This document shows positions 1 to 5,560 of a stretch of 8,238 bases of DNA, piece by piece (the first letter of the stretch is position 1; every line of letters begins with the position of its first letter). A program made the position numbers and the translations under genes. Under the pieces are notes generated by a model, which saw only the letters and a list, made by a program, of their open reading frames with translations, ran no database searches and was not told where the DNA came from. The stretch comes from Paracoccaceae bacterium (GTDB taxonomy: Bacteria; Pseudomonadota; Alphaproteobacteria; Rhodobacterales; Rhodobacteraceae), in contig JALXER010000058.1 of NCBI GenBank assembly GCA_027069385.1, positions 1 through 8,238 of the forward strand. The letters run 5' to 3'.

Positions 1-756
1 CGCGCGCTGGCGATCCAGCCCTATTACGCGCGCCTGACCCAGACGTTTATTTCGGCCCTGACCGTGGCCACCAGTCGCGGCGGCCTGTACGAGGTCGATA
101 TGCGCCTGCGCCCATCGGGGCGCAGCGGGCCGGTGGCGACCTCGGTCGATGGCTTTGCCGATTACCAGCAGAACAAGGCCTGGATGTGGGAGCACATGGC
201 CCTGCTGCGCGCGCGCGTGGTTGCGGGGGCCGCGCCGGTTGCAGCCAGTGCCGAAGCGGTGATTGCCCGAACCCTGGCCGTTGAGCGCCCGGCGCAAACG
301 GTGCTGGACGCCATGCACGATATGCGCGCCCGCCTGGTGCAGGCGCGCGGAGCCGAGGCGCAAAACCCGTTCGAGATCAAGCACGGGGCCGGACGGCTGA
401 TGGATGTCGAATTGCTGTTGCAATCGGGTGTGCTGATTACCGGCCTGGGCGTGCGCGGTAATCCGGTGGATATGCTGGCGGCGCTGCGCGCGCAGGGCTG
501 GCTAGGCGATACGGATGCCGATGCGGTAACGCGGGCGCTCGATCTGTATCGCGCCGTGCAGCAGGTCGGGCGGTTGGCGGTTGACGGGGTGCTGGATCCG
601 GTCAGGGCAGGGCGCGGGGCTATGGCCATAGTCGCGCAGGCCGCGGGGGTGCCCGATGTCGGGGCGCTGCAACAAGTGCTTGACGAAACGCGGCAAAAAA
701 TGGAAAGGCTGGTGGATAAAAAACTGGGGAAATGCAGCGATGGAAAAGACCAGTGA
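1..756 (+). CDS. glnE: Bifunctional glutamine-synthetase adenylyltransferase/deadenylylase, C-terminal part (5' end outside window)
   Basis: GlnE attaches and removes AMP on glutamine synthetase in response to PII state, adjusting ammonia assimilation in the cytoplasm. The reading frame is open from base 1 and ends in TGA at 754-756, giving 251 residues. Visible are GLYEVDMRLRPSGRSG (about residues 28-43 of the fragment), the hallmark nucleotidyltransferase segment, followed by FADYQ, a WEHMALLRARVV helix, and FEIKHGAGRLMDVE (124-137), equivalent to the conserved acidic F-K-G-(M/I)-D-(I/V)-E segment of the family. The pattern and the distance to the stop match the C-terminal (adenylylating) half of GlnE; the N-terminal deadenylylase half lies upstream of the window. 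The last 17 nt overlap the next gene, suggesting translational coupling. The family assignment is secure. The assignment to the C-terminal half is inferred from the position relative to the stop. Confidence 0.95.
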   Translation, partial: RALAIQPYYARLTQTFISALTVATSRGGLYEVDMRLRPSGRSGPVATSVDGFADYQQNKAWMWEHMALLRARVVAGAAPVAASAEAVIARTLAVERPAQTVLDAMHDMRARLVQARGAEAQNPFEIKHGAGRLMDVELLLQSGVLITGLGVRGNPVDMLAALRAQGWLGDTDADAVTRALDLYRAVQQVGRLAVDGVLDPVRAGRGAMAIVAQAAGVPDVGALQQVLDETRQKMERLVDKKLGKCSDGKDQ

Positions 757-1009
757 CCCGAATGATCCGCGTGGACTAATCTTTGAATCCTACCGGATGG
801 CGGATATCAGCGCCGAACAATGCCGCACGATCTTTCTGGACTGGGCACTGGGGATTCCCGAGCCGCAATTGATCGATGCGGTGAAAACGCTGCATTCGCG
901 CTATGCCCCGACCGCCCCGAACCACCCGATGAGCGCCATCCTTTTTCAGGCCATAACCACCGGCCCCGCAACCCGTAAACGCCAGGGAGGCTGGCGATCC
1001 CGCCGCTAG
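740..1009 (+). CDS. Small conserved-looking hypothetical protein, 89 aa, overlapping glnE
   Basis: I do not recognise a function. The frame is open upstream to 656, but the ATG at 740 is the better start: it has a GGGGA ribosome-binding site at 726-730 and leaves only a 17-nt overlap with glnE. The protein starts MEKTSDPNDP and ends in a basic Arg/Trp-rich tail, RKRQGGWRSRR. The middle (about 14-70) reads FESYRMADISAEQCRTIFLDWAL, then HPMSAIL, suggesting a short mostly helical cytoplasmic domain. There is no signal peptide or membrane segment, and a single Cys (28). From memory, similar small proteins with a DWAL motif and an Arg-rich end occur in Rhodobacterales, but I cannot verify that here. 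The overlap suggests co-expression with glnE; a role in nitrogen control would be guesswork. It is probably the last gene of its transcription unit, because the following 301 nt are non-coding and structured. Confidence 0.72.
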   Translation: MEKTSDPNDPRGLIFESYRMADISAEQCRTIFLDWALGIPEPQLIDAVKTLHSRYAPTAPNHPMSAILFQAITTGPATRKRQGGWRSRR

Positions 1010-1023
1010 GTAGCAGCACATGT

Positions 1024-1079
1024 CGCCTTTGAAGCAAGCTTCAAAGGCGGTTGCGACACCATGGCCTCACTTCGTTCGG
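1024..1079 (+). repeat. Left arm of the nested inverted repeat (hairpin plus 30-nt arm)
   Basis: The outer hairpin at 1024-1049 has a perfect 12-bp stem, CGCCTTTGAAGC against GCTTCAAAGGCG, around an AA centre. The adjoining arm at 1050-1079 contains GACACCATGGCCTCAC and ends TTCGTTCGG. The arm is complementary to 1227-1256 with one mismatch. Confidence 0.9.
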
Positions 1080-1082
1080 CGG

Positions 1083-1203
1083 AAAAGGGGGGCCACAGCC
1101 CCCCTCGCGCATGAATGCGCGTACCCCCCGATGGTGCTTGGCGATACCCCTTTTGCCAGAATGGCAAAACCTTAAAACGGCACTGTGCTCACCTTTTCAG
1201 GTG
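1083..1203. other. Cluster of stem-loops inside the inverted-repeat element, with alternative pairings
   Basis: Stems visible by eye are 1087-1104 (GGGGGGC, CACA loop, GCCCCCC), 1106-1121 (CGCGCAT, GA loop, ATGCGCG), 1151-1169 (TTTTGCCA, GAA loop, TGGCAAAA) and 1190-1203 (CACCT, TTTC loop, AGGTG). AAAAGGGG at 1083-1090 can also pair with CCCCTTTT at 1147-1154, which would break both the first and third stems. The G-run at 1087-1092 can pair either with 1099-1104 or with the second C-run at 1124-1129. The stems are seen directly; whether the region is transcribed or folds is unknown. Confidence 0.7.
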
Positions 1204-1226
1204 CTGCCCTTCGTGTGGCTCCAAAA

Positions 1227-1282
1227 CCGAACGCAGTGAGGCCATGGTGTCGCAACGCGTTTTGAAACTTGTTTCAAAACGC
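1227..1282 (-). repeat. Right arm of the nested inverted repeat (30-nt arm plus hairpin)
   Basis: The arm at 1227-1256 is the inverted copy of 1050-1079, the only difference being one base in the CACTTCG/CACTGCG stretch. It abuts the hairpin at 1257-1282, which has a perfect 12-bp stem GCGTTTTGAAAC against GTTTCAAAACGC around a TT centre. Compared with the left hairpin in the same orientation, five stem positions differ and all five are matched by a change on the opposite strand, so pairing is fully kept. Confidence 0.9.
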
Positions 1283-1310
1283 CCCCCCTCTACCGGATGA
1301 CGGAACGGGG

Positions 1311-2684
1311 TCAGGTGATGGCGTTCAGGATGCGCGCCCAGCTTCGGGCGCCTTTTTGAAAGCTGCTCAGGTTGTATTTTTCATTCGGAGAGTGGATCTG
1401 GTCATCTTCCAGCCCGAATCCGATCAGCACGGAATCCATTCCCAGTATTTGCTGGAAATGTCCGACAATCGGGATAGAACAGCCCATGCCCACATAGACT
1501 GCCTCGCGCGGCCATTCATCCGACAGCGCCTGACGGGCCTGTTCGAAATGGGGTGCGTCGATGGGCATATTGGTGGCGCCGGCCCCGTCTTTGTTGCGAT
1601 AGCTGATAGTGCAATCCGCGGGCAGGCACGATTGCATATAGTCCCGGAACGCCGCTTGAATCGCCGTGTGGTCCTGATTGCCGACCAGCCGGAACGACAC
1701 CTTGGCGCTGGCTTCGGCGGGCAGGACGGTTTTGAAACCCGCGCCTGTATAGCCGCCCCAGATCCCGTTGATGTCGCAGGTCGGGCGCGCCCAGATCTGT
1801 TCCAGCACCGAATAGCCCTGCTCTCCGGCAGGCACCGATAGGTCGACCCCTTTCAGGAAGGCCTCGCCGTCAAACCCCATCTTATCCCATTGCGCCTTGA
1901 GCGCCGCAGGCACCTCGGACACGCCGTCATAGAACCCGGGCAGGGTGATGCGCCCGTTATCATCGTGCAGCCCGGCCAGCGCCTTGACCAGCACCCGCGC
2001 CGGATTGATCGCCGCGCCGCCATACAGGCCCGAATGCAGGTCTTTGTCGGCCGCGTGAATGGTGAAATCCTCGGATACCATCCCGCGCAGCATGGTGGTT
2101 ATGGCAGGCGTATCGGCGTCGAACATACCGGTATCACAGACCAGTGCGTAATCGGCGCGCAACTCGTCGGCGTTCTCGCGCAGGAACGGGATCAGCGACG
2201 GAGAGCCGCTCTCCTCCTCTCCTTCCGAAAGGATGGTGATATTGGCGGGCAGCGCGCCGGTCACGGCCTTATAGGCGCGGCAGGCCTCGATAAAGGTCAT
2301 CAACTGGCCCTTGTCATCCGAGGCCCCGCGCCCGCGAATGACCGTGCCGGTGTCGGTTTCCTCTAACGCCGGATCAAAGGGCGGGCGGTCCCACAGCTCC
2401 AGCGGGTCAACCGGTTGCACATCATAGTGCCCGTAAAACAGCAGGTGCGGGCCGTCGCCGCCCGAATGGGCCACCACCATCGGATGACCGGGCGTATCGC
2501 GCCGCGACACCGTAAACCCGATAGAGCGCAGATCCTCCACCAGCCAGTCCGCCGCCTTGACGCATTGCGCCGCATAGGCCGGGTCGGTGGATACGCTTTC
2601 GATCCGCAAAAAATCAAACAGGCGATCAAGCGCGTTTTCACGATCACTATCCAGATGGGACAGCACTTTTTCCAGCACGGACAT
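1311..2684 (-). CDS. M20-family di-zinc dipeptidase/metallohydrolase
   Basis: A 457-aa cytoplasmic metallopeptidase of the M20 family (carnosinase-like/CNDP-type branch), expected to hydrolyse dipeptides or short peptides with two zinc ions. The catalytic set is visible: GHYDVQP with His86 and Asp88, GRGASDDKG with bridging Asp123, EGEEESGS with catalytic Glu157 and zinc ligand Glu158, Asp184 in LVCDTG, and His431 in IHSPNEKY near the C-terminus. DLHSGLYGG (about 215-223) belongs to the lid/dimerisation domain that interrupts the catalytic domain. Length is normal for the family, there is no signal peptide, and all key residues are present, so it should be active. The ATG at 2682-2684 has a modest AAAGG upstream (about 2692-2696). 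The gene lies 54 nt behind the secreted-protein gene but is separated from it by a terminator, and it converges on the inverted-repeat element. Exact substrate cannot be told from sequence. Confidence 0.95.
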   Translation of the reverse strand: MSVLEKVLSHLDSDRENALDRLFDFLRIESVSTDPAYAAQCVKAADWLVEDLRSIGFTVSRRDTPGHPMVVAHSGGDGPHLLFYGHYDVQPVDPLELWDRPPFDPALEETDTGTVIRGRGASDDKGQLMTFIEACRAYKAVTGALPANITILSEGEEESGSPSLIPFLRENADELRADYALVCDTGMFDADTPAITTMLRGMVSEDFTIHAADKDLHSGLYGGAAINPARVLVKALAGLHDDNGRITLPGFYDGVSEVPAALKAQWDKMGFDGEAFLKGVDLSVPAGEQGYSVLEQIWARPTCDINGIWGGYTGAGFKTVLPAEASAKVSFRLVGNQDHTAIQAAFRDYMQSCLPADCTISYRNKDGAGATNMPIDAPHFEQARQALSDEWPREAVYVGMGCSIPIVGHFQQILGMDSVLIGFGLEDDQIHSPNEKYNLSSFQKGARSWARILNAIT

Positions 2685-2702
2685 AATGGGGGAACCTTTC
2701 AG

Positions 2703-2728
2703 TAAAAGGGCGCCAGAATTGGCGCCCT
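2703..2728 (-). terminator. Intrinsic terminator downstream of the secreted-protein gene
   Basis: A perfect 9-bp GC-rich stem, AGGGCGCCA against TGGCGCCCT, spans 2707-2728 with a 4-nt loop. Read on the minus strand it is followed at once by TTTT (the A-run at 2704-2707 of the plus strand). It begins about 10 nt after the stop codon of the minus-strand secreted-protein gene and ends about 18 nt before the M20 start codon. On the plus strand there is no T-run, so it is directional. Confidence 0.85.
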
Positions 2729-2738
2729 GTTGGTTGGA

Positions 2739-3299
2739 TCAGTTAAAGGGGTCGGATCGGCTGCCAAACCCGCCACCAAACATCTGACGCTCGCAATAGC
2801 GGTGCTGGTCGAGGGTGCGCGAGGTGCCGCGCAACGAAAAGCGGGTGATTTCAACGCCGCGATCATTCATCAGATAAAGGGTGATGCCCCGCGCAACCTC
2901 GCTAAAGAACCGGCTAAGCGAATCGCTGGGCGGTGTTACGACAATGCTCAGCTTGCTGCCCAGCTTGTTTCCGGAAATTTCCCATGGCGCATGACGGTCG
3001 ATCTGTACCACAAAATCCTGCCCGATCATGGTATCGCCAAACGACCAGTTATCATTGGCAAACTGGATCACATAGTCGCCCGAACTAAGGGTAAAAATGC
3101 TGAACCGGTAACCGTTGCGGTCGGTGCGGCTTTCGCAGCTTTGCGAACCATCATTGTAATAATTCTGGTCCAGCACCCAGTTGCCACGCGAGTAAATCGT
3201 GTTGTAGTTGGTCCATTCATCCCAGGGGAACGCATTTGCGACGCTTGATACCAGACTAAAGATCAGCACAAACGGAAATAGCAGCTTAGAAAAAGTCAT
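2739..3299 (-). CDS. Small secreted/periplasmic protein with signal peptide and two cysteines, function unknown
   Basis: A 186-aa exported protein. Residues 1-23 form a classic Sec signal peptide: MTFSK, a hydrophobic run LLFPFVLIFSLVSSV, and an ANA cleavage site before FPWDEW. The frame is open back to 3380, but the ATG at 3299 is chosen because it starts the signal peptide and has AAGAAGGA just upstream (3310-3317). The mature part has two cysteines, Cys55 and Cys169, bracketing the domain and probably forming a disulfide. It shows a beta-rich pattern (FSIFTLSSGDYVIQF, NDNWSFGD, FVVQIDRHAPWEI) and ends with RFSLRGTSRTLDQHRYCE. That outline (Cys, N-x-x-W, then a closing SLRG...C) resembles small periplasmic proteins I associate with Rhodobacterales; no biochemical role is known to me. 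The last residues, MFGGGFGSRSDPFN, are a Gly-rich tail. The gene is divergent from the LysR gene and ends at a strong terminator. Confidence 0.85.
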   Translation of the reverse strand: MTFSKLLFPFVLIFSLVSSVANAFPWDEWTNYNTIYSRGNWVLDQNYYNDGSQSCESRTDRNGYRFSIFTLSSGDYVIQFANDNWSFGDTMIGQDFVVQIDRHAPWEISGNKLGSKLSIVVTPPSDSLSRFFSEVARGITLYLMNDRGVEITRFSLRGTSRTLDQHRYCERQMFGGGFGSRSDPFN

Positions 3300-3309
3300 A
3301 CCGGATAAG

Positions 3310-3317
3310 TCCTTCTT
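3310..3317 (-). promoter_or_regulatory. Ribosome-binding site fixing the secreted-protein start at 3299
   Basis: On the minus strand this reads AAGAAGGA, ending 10 nt before the ATG at 3299. The in-frame ATG at 3380 would put an unexplained 27-residue extension in front of the signal peptide. Confidence 0.65.
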
Positions 3318-3341
3318 GTTAACAGGGTAAATCACGAAACA

Positions 3342-3370
3342 GTTAAGCACCGAACTGCCGCTTGGGTCAA
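3342..3370 (-). promoter_or_regulatory. Candidate sigma-70-type promoter for the secreted-protein gene
   Basis: On the minus strand, TTGACC (3365-3370) is followed after 17 nt by CTTAAC (3342-3347). The -35 is good and the -10 is weak. A start near 3335 would give a leader of about 36 nt holding the AAGAAGGA site. This was identified by eye only. Confidence 0.4.
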
Positions 3371-3382
3371 GTTTCCCCATGG

Positions 3383-3421
3383 ATTTTCTGGCATGAATCG
3401 ATTAGCGTTACTCCAGAAAAT
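3383..3421. promoter_or_regulatory. Operator-like inverted repeat between the secreted-protein and LysR genes
   Basis: ATTTTCTGG (3383-3391) and CCAGAAAAT (3413-3421) form a perfect 9-bp inverted repeat with a 21-nt spacer. The spacer holds a second palindrome, AATCGATT (3396-3403). The centre lies near -67 relative to the predicted start of the minus-strand gene, where LysR-type regulators commonly bind. Binding by the adjacent LysR protein is inference. Confidence 0.5.
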
Positions 3422-3450
3422 ACGCCAGCCTGCGCAACGGCGGGCGTGTG

Positions 3451-3455
3451 AAAGG
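3451..3455 (+). promoter_or_regulatory. Ribosome-binding site fixing the LysR start at 3463
   Basis: AAAGG lies 7 nt upstream of the ATG at 3463. The in-frame GTG at 3448 overlaps this site, has no good site of its own, and would only add MKGFG before the usual LysR start. Confidence 0.6.
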
Positions 3456-3462
3456 TTTCGGA

Positions 3463-4317
3463 ATGCGTTGGGATAACCTGCAAATACTGTTGGCCATCAG
3501 CCGCGAGGGCTCGCTCACCCGGGCTGCGCAATTTCTGAAGCTGGACCAGTCCACCGCCGGTCGGCGGCTCTCGCAACTGGAGGCTGAGTTGGGCGTGGTG
3601 CTGTTTGTGCGCTCCAAGGCCGGATTTGCACCGACGCAGGCCGGTGAAGCGGCCATTCTGCGGGCCAAAGAGGTAGAATCCAGCGTCAACGCCATGGCGG
3701 ACGAGGTGGTTTCAAAGGTCCATTCGGCGGTTGGCACGGTGCGGCTGGTGGGCAATGCCTGGACGCTGGCGCGCCTGATCCAGACCACCGGTTCTGCCTT
3801 TCTGGAACAAAATCCCCGAATGGATTTGCGGGTCAACACCTTGCTGCGCAACAGCCATGTGCGCGGCGAGGCGACCGTTTCACTGTGGTTCGAAAAGAAC
3901 CCGCAAATGGGCGAATTCACCATCGATCTGGGCAAGGTGCCCTATGCGGTTTACAAAAGTATCGATGAAAAGCCCGACGCCAAGGGTTGGGTGATGTTCT
4001 ATGACGAGGATGCCTGCCGTCCGGTGATCGATTCGCTGGCGCAAAAACTGCAAGGCAGTGATGAACCCCTGCGGCTGACCTCGACCGATGCCATGGTGCT
4101 GAAACAGGCGATAGCTTCGGGCGTGGGGCGCGGGCTGCTGCCGATGTGTTTGGCGGCGGAGGATGCGCGCCTTGTGCGGGTCAGCAGCGGTGCGCCGGAA
4201 CTGGAACGCACCCTGTGGATGCACACCCATCCCGACACGTTGGAAACCAAGCGCATTCAGGCAACCATCGACTGGTTGCGCGACAGTTTCGAACCGGCGT
4301 TCAGGGCGTGTCGGTAA
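3463..4317 (+). CDS. LysR-family transcriptional regulator
   Basis: A 284-aa LysR-type DNA-binding regulator. The N-terminal winged helix-turn-helix is clear: MRWDNLQILLAISREGSLTR, then AAQFLKLDQSTAGRRLSQLE (about 21-40), then LGVVLFVRSKAGFAPTQAGE (43-62), which is the canonical LysR order of HTH, wing and the (L)T-x-x-G-E segment. A linker helix (about 65-90) leads to an effector-binding domain from about 91 (GTVRLVGNAW) to the C-terminus, including a GVGRGLLPMCLA segment typical of the second lobe. Length is at the short end of the usual range of about 300 aa but complete. The effector is unknown. It is divergent from the secreted-protein gene with a dyad in between, the usual arrangement for a LysR regulator and its target. 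Its last 17 nt overlap the 3' end of mnmA on the other strand. Confidence 0.93.
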   Translation: MRWDNLQILLAISREGSLTRAAQFLKLDQSTAGRRLSQLEAELGVVLFVRSKAGFAPTQAGEAAILRAKEVESSVNAMADEVVSKVHSAVGTVRLVGNAWTLARLIQTTGSAFLEQNPRMDLRVNTLLRNSHVRGEATVSLWFEKNPQMGEFTIDLGKVPYAVYKSIDEKPDAKGWVMFYDEDACRPVIDSLAQKLQGSDEPLRLTSTDAMVLKQAIASGVGRGLLPMCLAAEDARLVRVSSGAPELERTLWMHTHPDTLETKRIQATIDWLRDSFEPAFRACR

Positions 4318-5434
4318 TCCAGCCACCGCCCAGAATCCGGCTGCCTTGGGGCGCATAGAACACGCAGGCCTGACCGGCCGAAATACCGTCCTCGGCCTTG
4401 TCCAGCGTCACCTGCGCCCGACCGCCCGCCATGGGCAAAACCGTGGCCGGTTCGGGCGGGCGGGTAGAGCGCACCTTGACCAGCACCGGCCAGCCGCCCG
4501 CGGGCGCATCGGTAAAATCCGGATGACCTAACCAGTTTATCTCTTTGATCATAAAGGTTTTGGTTTTCAACGCTTCGCGCGGGCCAACGATCACCTGCTT
4601 TGATTCCGCGTCAAGCCGGACTACATAAAGCGGCTCTCTTCCGCCAATGCCCAGCCCGCGCCGCTGCCCGATAGTATAGTGGATAACCCCCTTGTGGCGG
4701 CCAAGGATTTCGCCGTCCAGATGCACGATATCGCCCGCCTCTGCCGCGCCGGGGCGCAGTTTTTCGATGACCGAGGCATACGACCCGTTGGGCACAAAGC
4801 AGATATCCTGACTGTCGGGTTTGTCGGCCACCGGCAGGCCGAACTTGCGGGCCAGCGCGCGGGTTTCGGCCTTGGATTTCAGATGGCCAAGCGGGAAGCG
4901 CAGGTAATCCAGTTGCTCGGGCGTAGTGGTAAACAGAAAATAAGACTGGTCGCGATCAGGGTCGGCGGCGCGGTGCAGTTCCGGCCCGCTATCACCGTCG
5001 AAACGCTGGATATAATGGCCGGTCGCCATGCAATCGGCCCCCAGATCCTTGGCCGTAGCCAGCAGATCAACGAATTTCACCCGTTCGTTGCAGCGGATGC
5101 AGGGCACCGGCGTTGCGCCGGCCAGATAGGCATCGGCAAATTCGTCTATCACCGTTTCCTGAAAGATGTTTTCATAGTCCAGCACGTAATGCGGAAACCC
5201 CATTTCCTCGGCCACGCGGCGCGCATCGTGGATATCTCGACCCGCACAACACGCGCCCTTTTTGGCCAGCGCTGCGCCGTGGTCATAAAGCTGCAACGTC
5301 ACCCCCACCACGTCATAACCTTCGGTCGCCAGCTGCGCCGCCACCACCGACGAATCAACCCCGCCCGACATGGCAACCACCACGCGGGTCTGGGAAACGG
5401 GTTTGGCAATGCCAAGACTGTTCAGGGTGTTCAT
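4301..5434 (-). CDS. mnmA: tRNA-specific 2-thiouridylase MnmA
   Basis: MnmA (formerly TrmU) uses ATP and relayed persulfide sulfur to make 2-thiouridine at wobble position 34 of Lys, Glu and Gln tRNAs. The 377-aa frame has the PP-loop ATP site MSGGVDSS (22-29), LQLYDHG (48-53), then CCAGRDIHDARRVA (62-75). The catalytic cysteine motif is PCIRCNERVKF, with Cys115 the likely catalytic residue by alignment with the family. These are followed by TGHYIQR, KPDSQDICFVP with the partner Cys212, and HYTIGQRRGLGI (252-263); the C-terminal beta-barrel region runs to GGGWITDTP. Length fits the family. The start at 5434 has GGAG 7 nt upstream. A good promoter lies behind it and shares the intergenic DNA with sciP. 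The gene ends convergently, overlapping the LysR gene by 17 nt. Confidence 0.97.
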   Translation of the reverse strand: MNTLNSLGIAKPVSQTRVVVAMSGGVDSSVVAAQLATEGYDVVGVTLQLYDHGAALAKKGACCAGRDIHDARRVAEEMGFPHYVLDYENIFQETVIDEFADAYLAGATPVPCIRCNERVKFVDLLATAKDLGADCMATGHYIQRFDGDSGPELHRAADPDRDQSYFLFTTTPEQLDYLRFPLGHLKSKAETRALARKFGLPVADKPDSQDICFVPNGSYASVIEKLRPGAAEAGDIVHLDGEILGRHKGVIHYTIGQRRGLGIGGREPLYVVRLDAESKQVIVGPREALKTKTFMIKEINWLGHPDFTDAPAGGWPVLVKVRSTRPPEPATVLPMAGGRAQVTLDKAEDGISAGQACVFYAPQGSRILGGGWITDTP

Positions 5435-5461
5435 CGGCTGCTCCGGAATAATTCAACGCAA

Positions 5462-5489
5462 TATATAGGCAAATCTTAAACACTCTCAA
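5462..5489 (-). promoter_or_regulatory. Candidate sigma-70-type promoter for mnmA
   Basis: On the minus strand, TTGAGA (5484-5489) is followed after 16 nt by TATATA (5462-5467); TATATT at 5460-5465 is an alternative with an 18-nt spacer. The leader to the mnmA ATG would be about 20 nt. A TTAA (5476-5479) sits in the spacer. Confidence 0.5.
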
Positions 5490-5495
5490 GGCGCG

Positions 5496-5514
5496 GATTC
5501 AGATTGCGTTAACC
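5496..5514 (+). promoter_or_regulatory. GANTC methylation-type site and TTAACC box upstream of sciP
   Basis: GATTC (5496-5500) matches GANTC, the CcrM methyltransferase site of alphaproteobacteria. TTAACC (5509-5514) matches the CtrA half-site and lies 46 nt before the sciP ATG. The bases are seen directly; function is inferred from Caulobacter, where CtrA activates sciP. Confidence 0.5.
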
Positions 5515-5551
5515 GATGGCGGGCAAATTCGGGGCGGGTGAAGAAAAAAGC

Positions 5552-5555
5552 GAGG
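5552..5555 (+). promoter_or_regulatory. Ribosome-binding site fixing the sciP start at 5561
   Basis: GAGG lies 5 nt before the ATG at 5561. The in-frame ATG at 5516 would add 15 residues (MAGKFGAGEEKSEDN) not typical of the family and would sit right at the TTAACC box. Confidence 0.65.
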
Positions 5556-5560
5556 ATAAT

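Larger units (their letters stand above)
1024..1282. repeat. Nested inverted-repeat element with paired terminal hairpins (non-coding, between convergent genes)
   Basis: This element nearly fills the 301-nt gap between the convergent 89-aa gene and the M20 peptidase. Its two ends are 56-nt inverted arms (1024-1079 and 1227-1282), each made of a perfect 26-nt outer hairpin plus a 30-nt inner arm. The inner arms are inverted copies of each other at 29 of 30 positions. The 147-nt interior contains further hairpins: 1087-1104, 1106-1121, 1151-1169 and 1190-1203. No convincing protein is encoded; short open frames here start inside the repeats and match nothing known. Possible identities are a dispersed extragenic palindromic or MITE-like repeat, a structured RNA, or an elaborate bidirectional terminator/processing element. 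No U-tract follows the outer hairpins, so it is not a canonical intrinsic terminator. No target-site duplication is evident at the edges. Confidence 0.85.

Noticed and set aside
1283..1288. C-run flanking the right hairpin as an insertion-site duplication
   Set aside because: No matching run is present at the left edge (before 1024), so there is no evidence of target duplication.
1051..1300. Short plus-strand open frames inside the inverted-repeat element
   Set aside because: They run through the palindromes, have no good ribosome-binding site and look like no protein. The structure is better explained at the nucleic-acid level.
4261..4279. GCAACCA-TCGAC-TGGTTGC stem-loop just past the mnmA stop (minus strand)
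   Set aside because: The 7-bp stem lies inside LysR coding sequence with no T-run on the minus strand, so I do not call it a terminator.
4679..5479. Long plus-strand open frame (266 codons) opposite mnmA
   Set aside because: It lies antisense to a full, motif-perfect mnmA, and its product has no recognisable domain and a skewed Arg/Gly/His composition. This is a typical shadow frame in GC-rich DNA.
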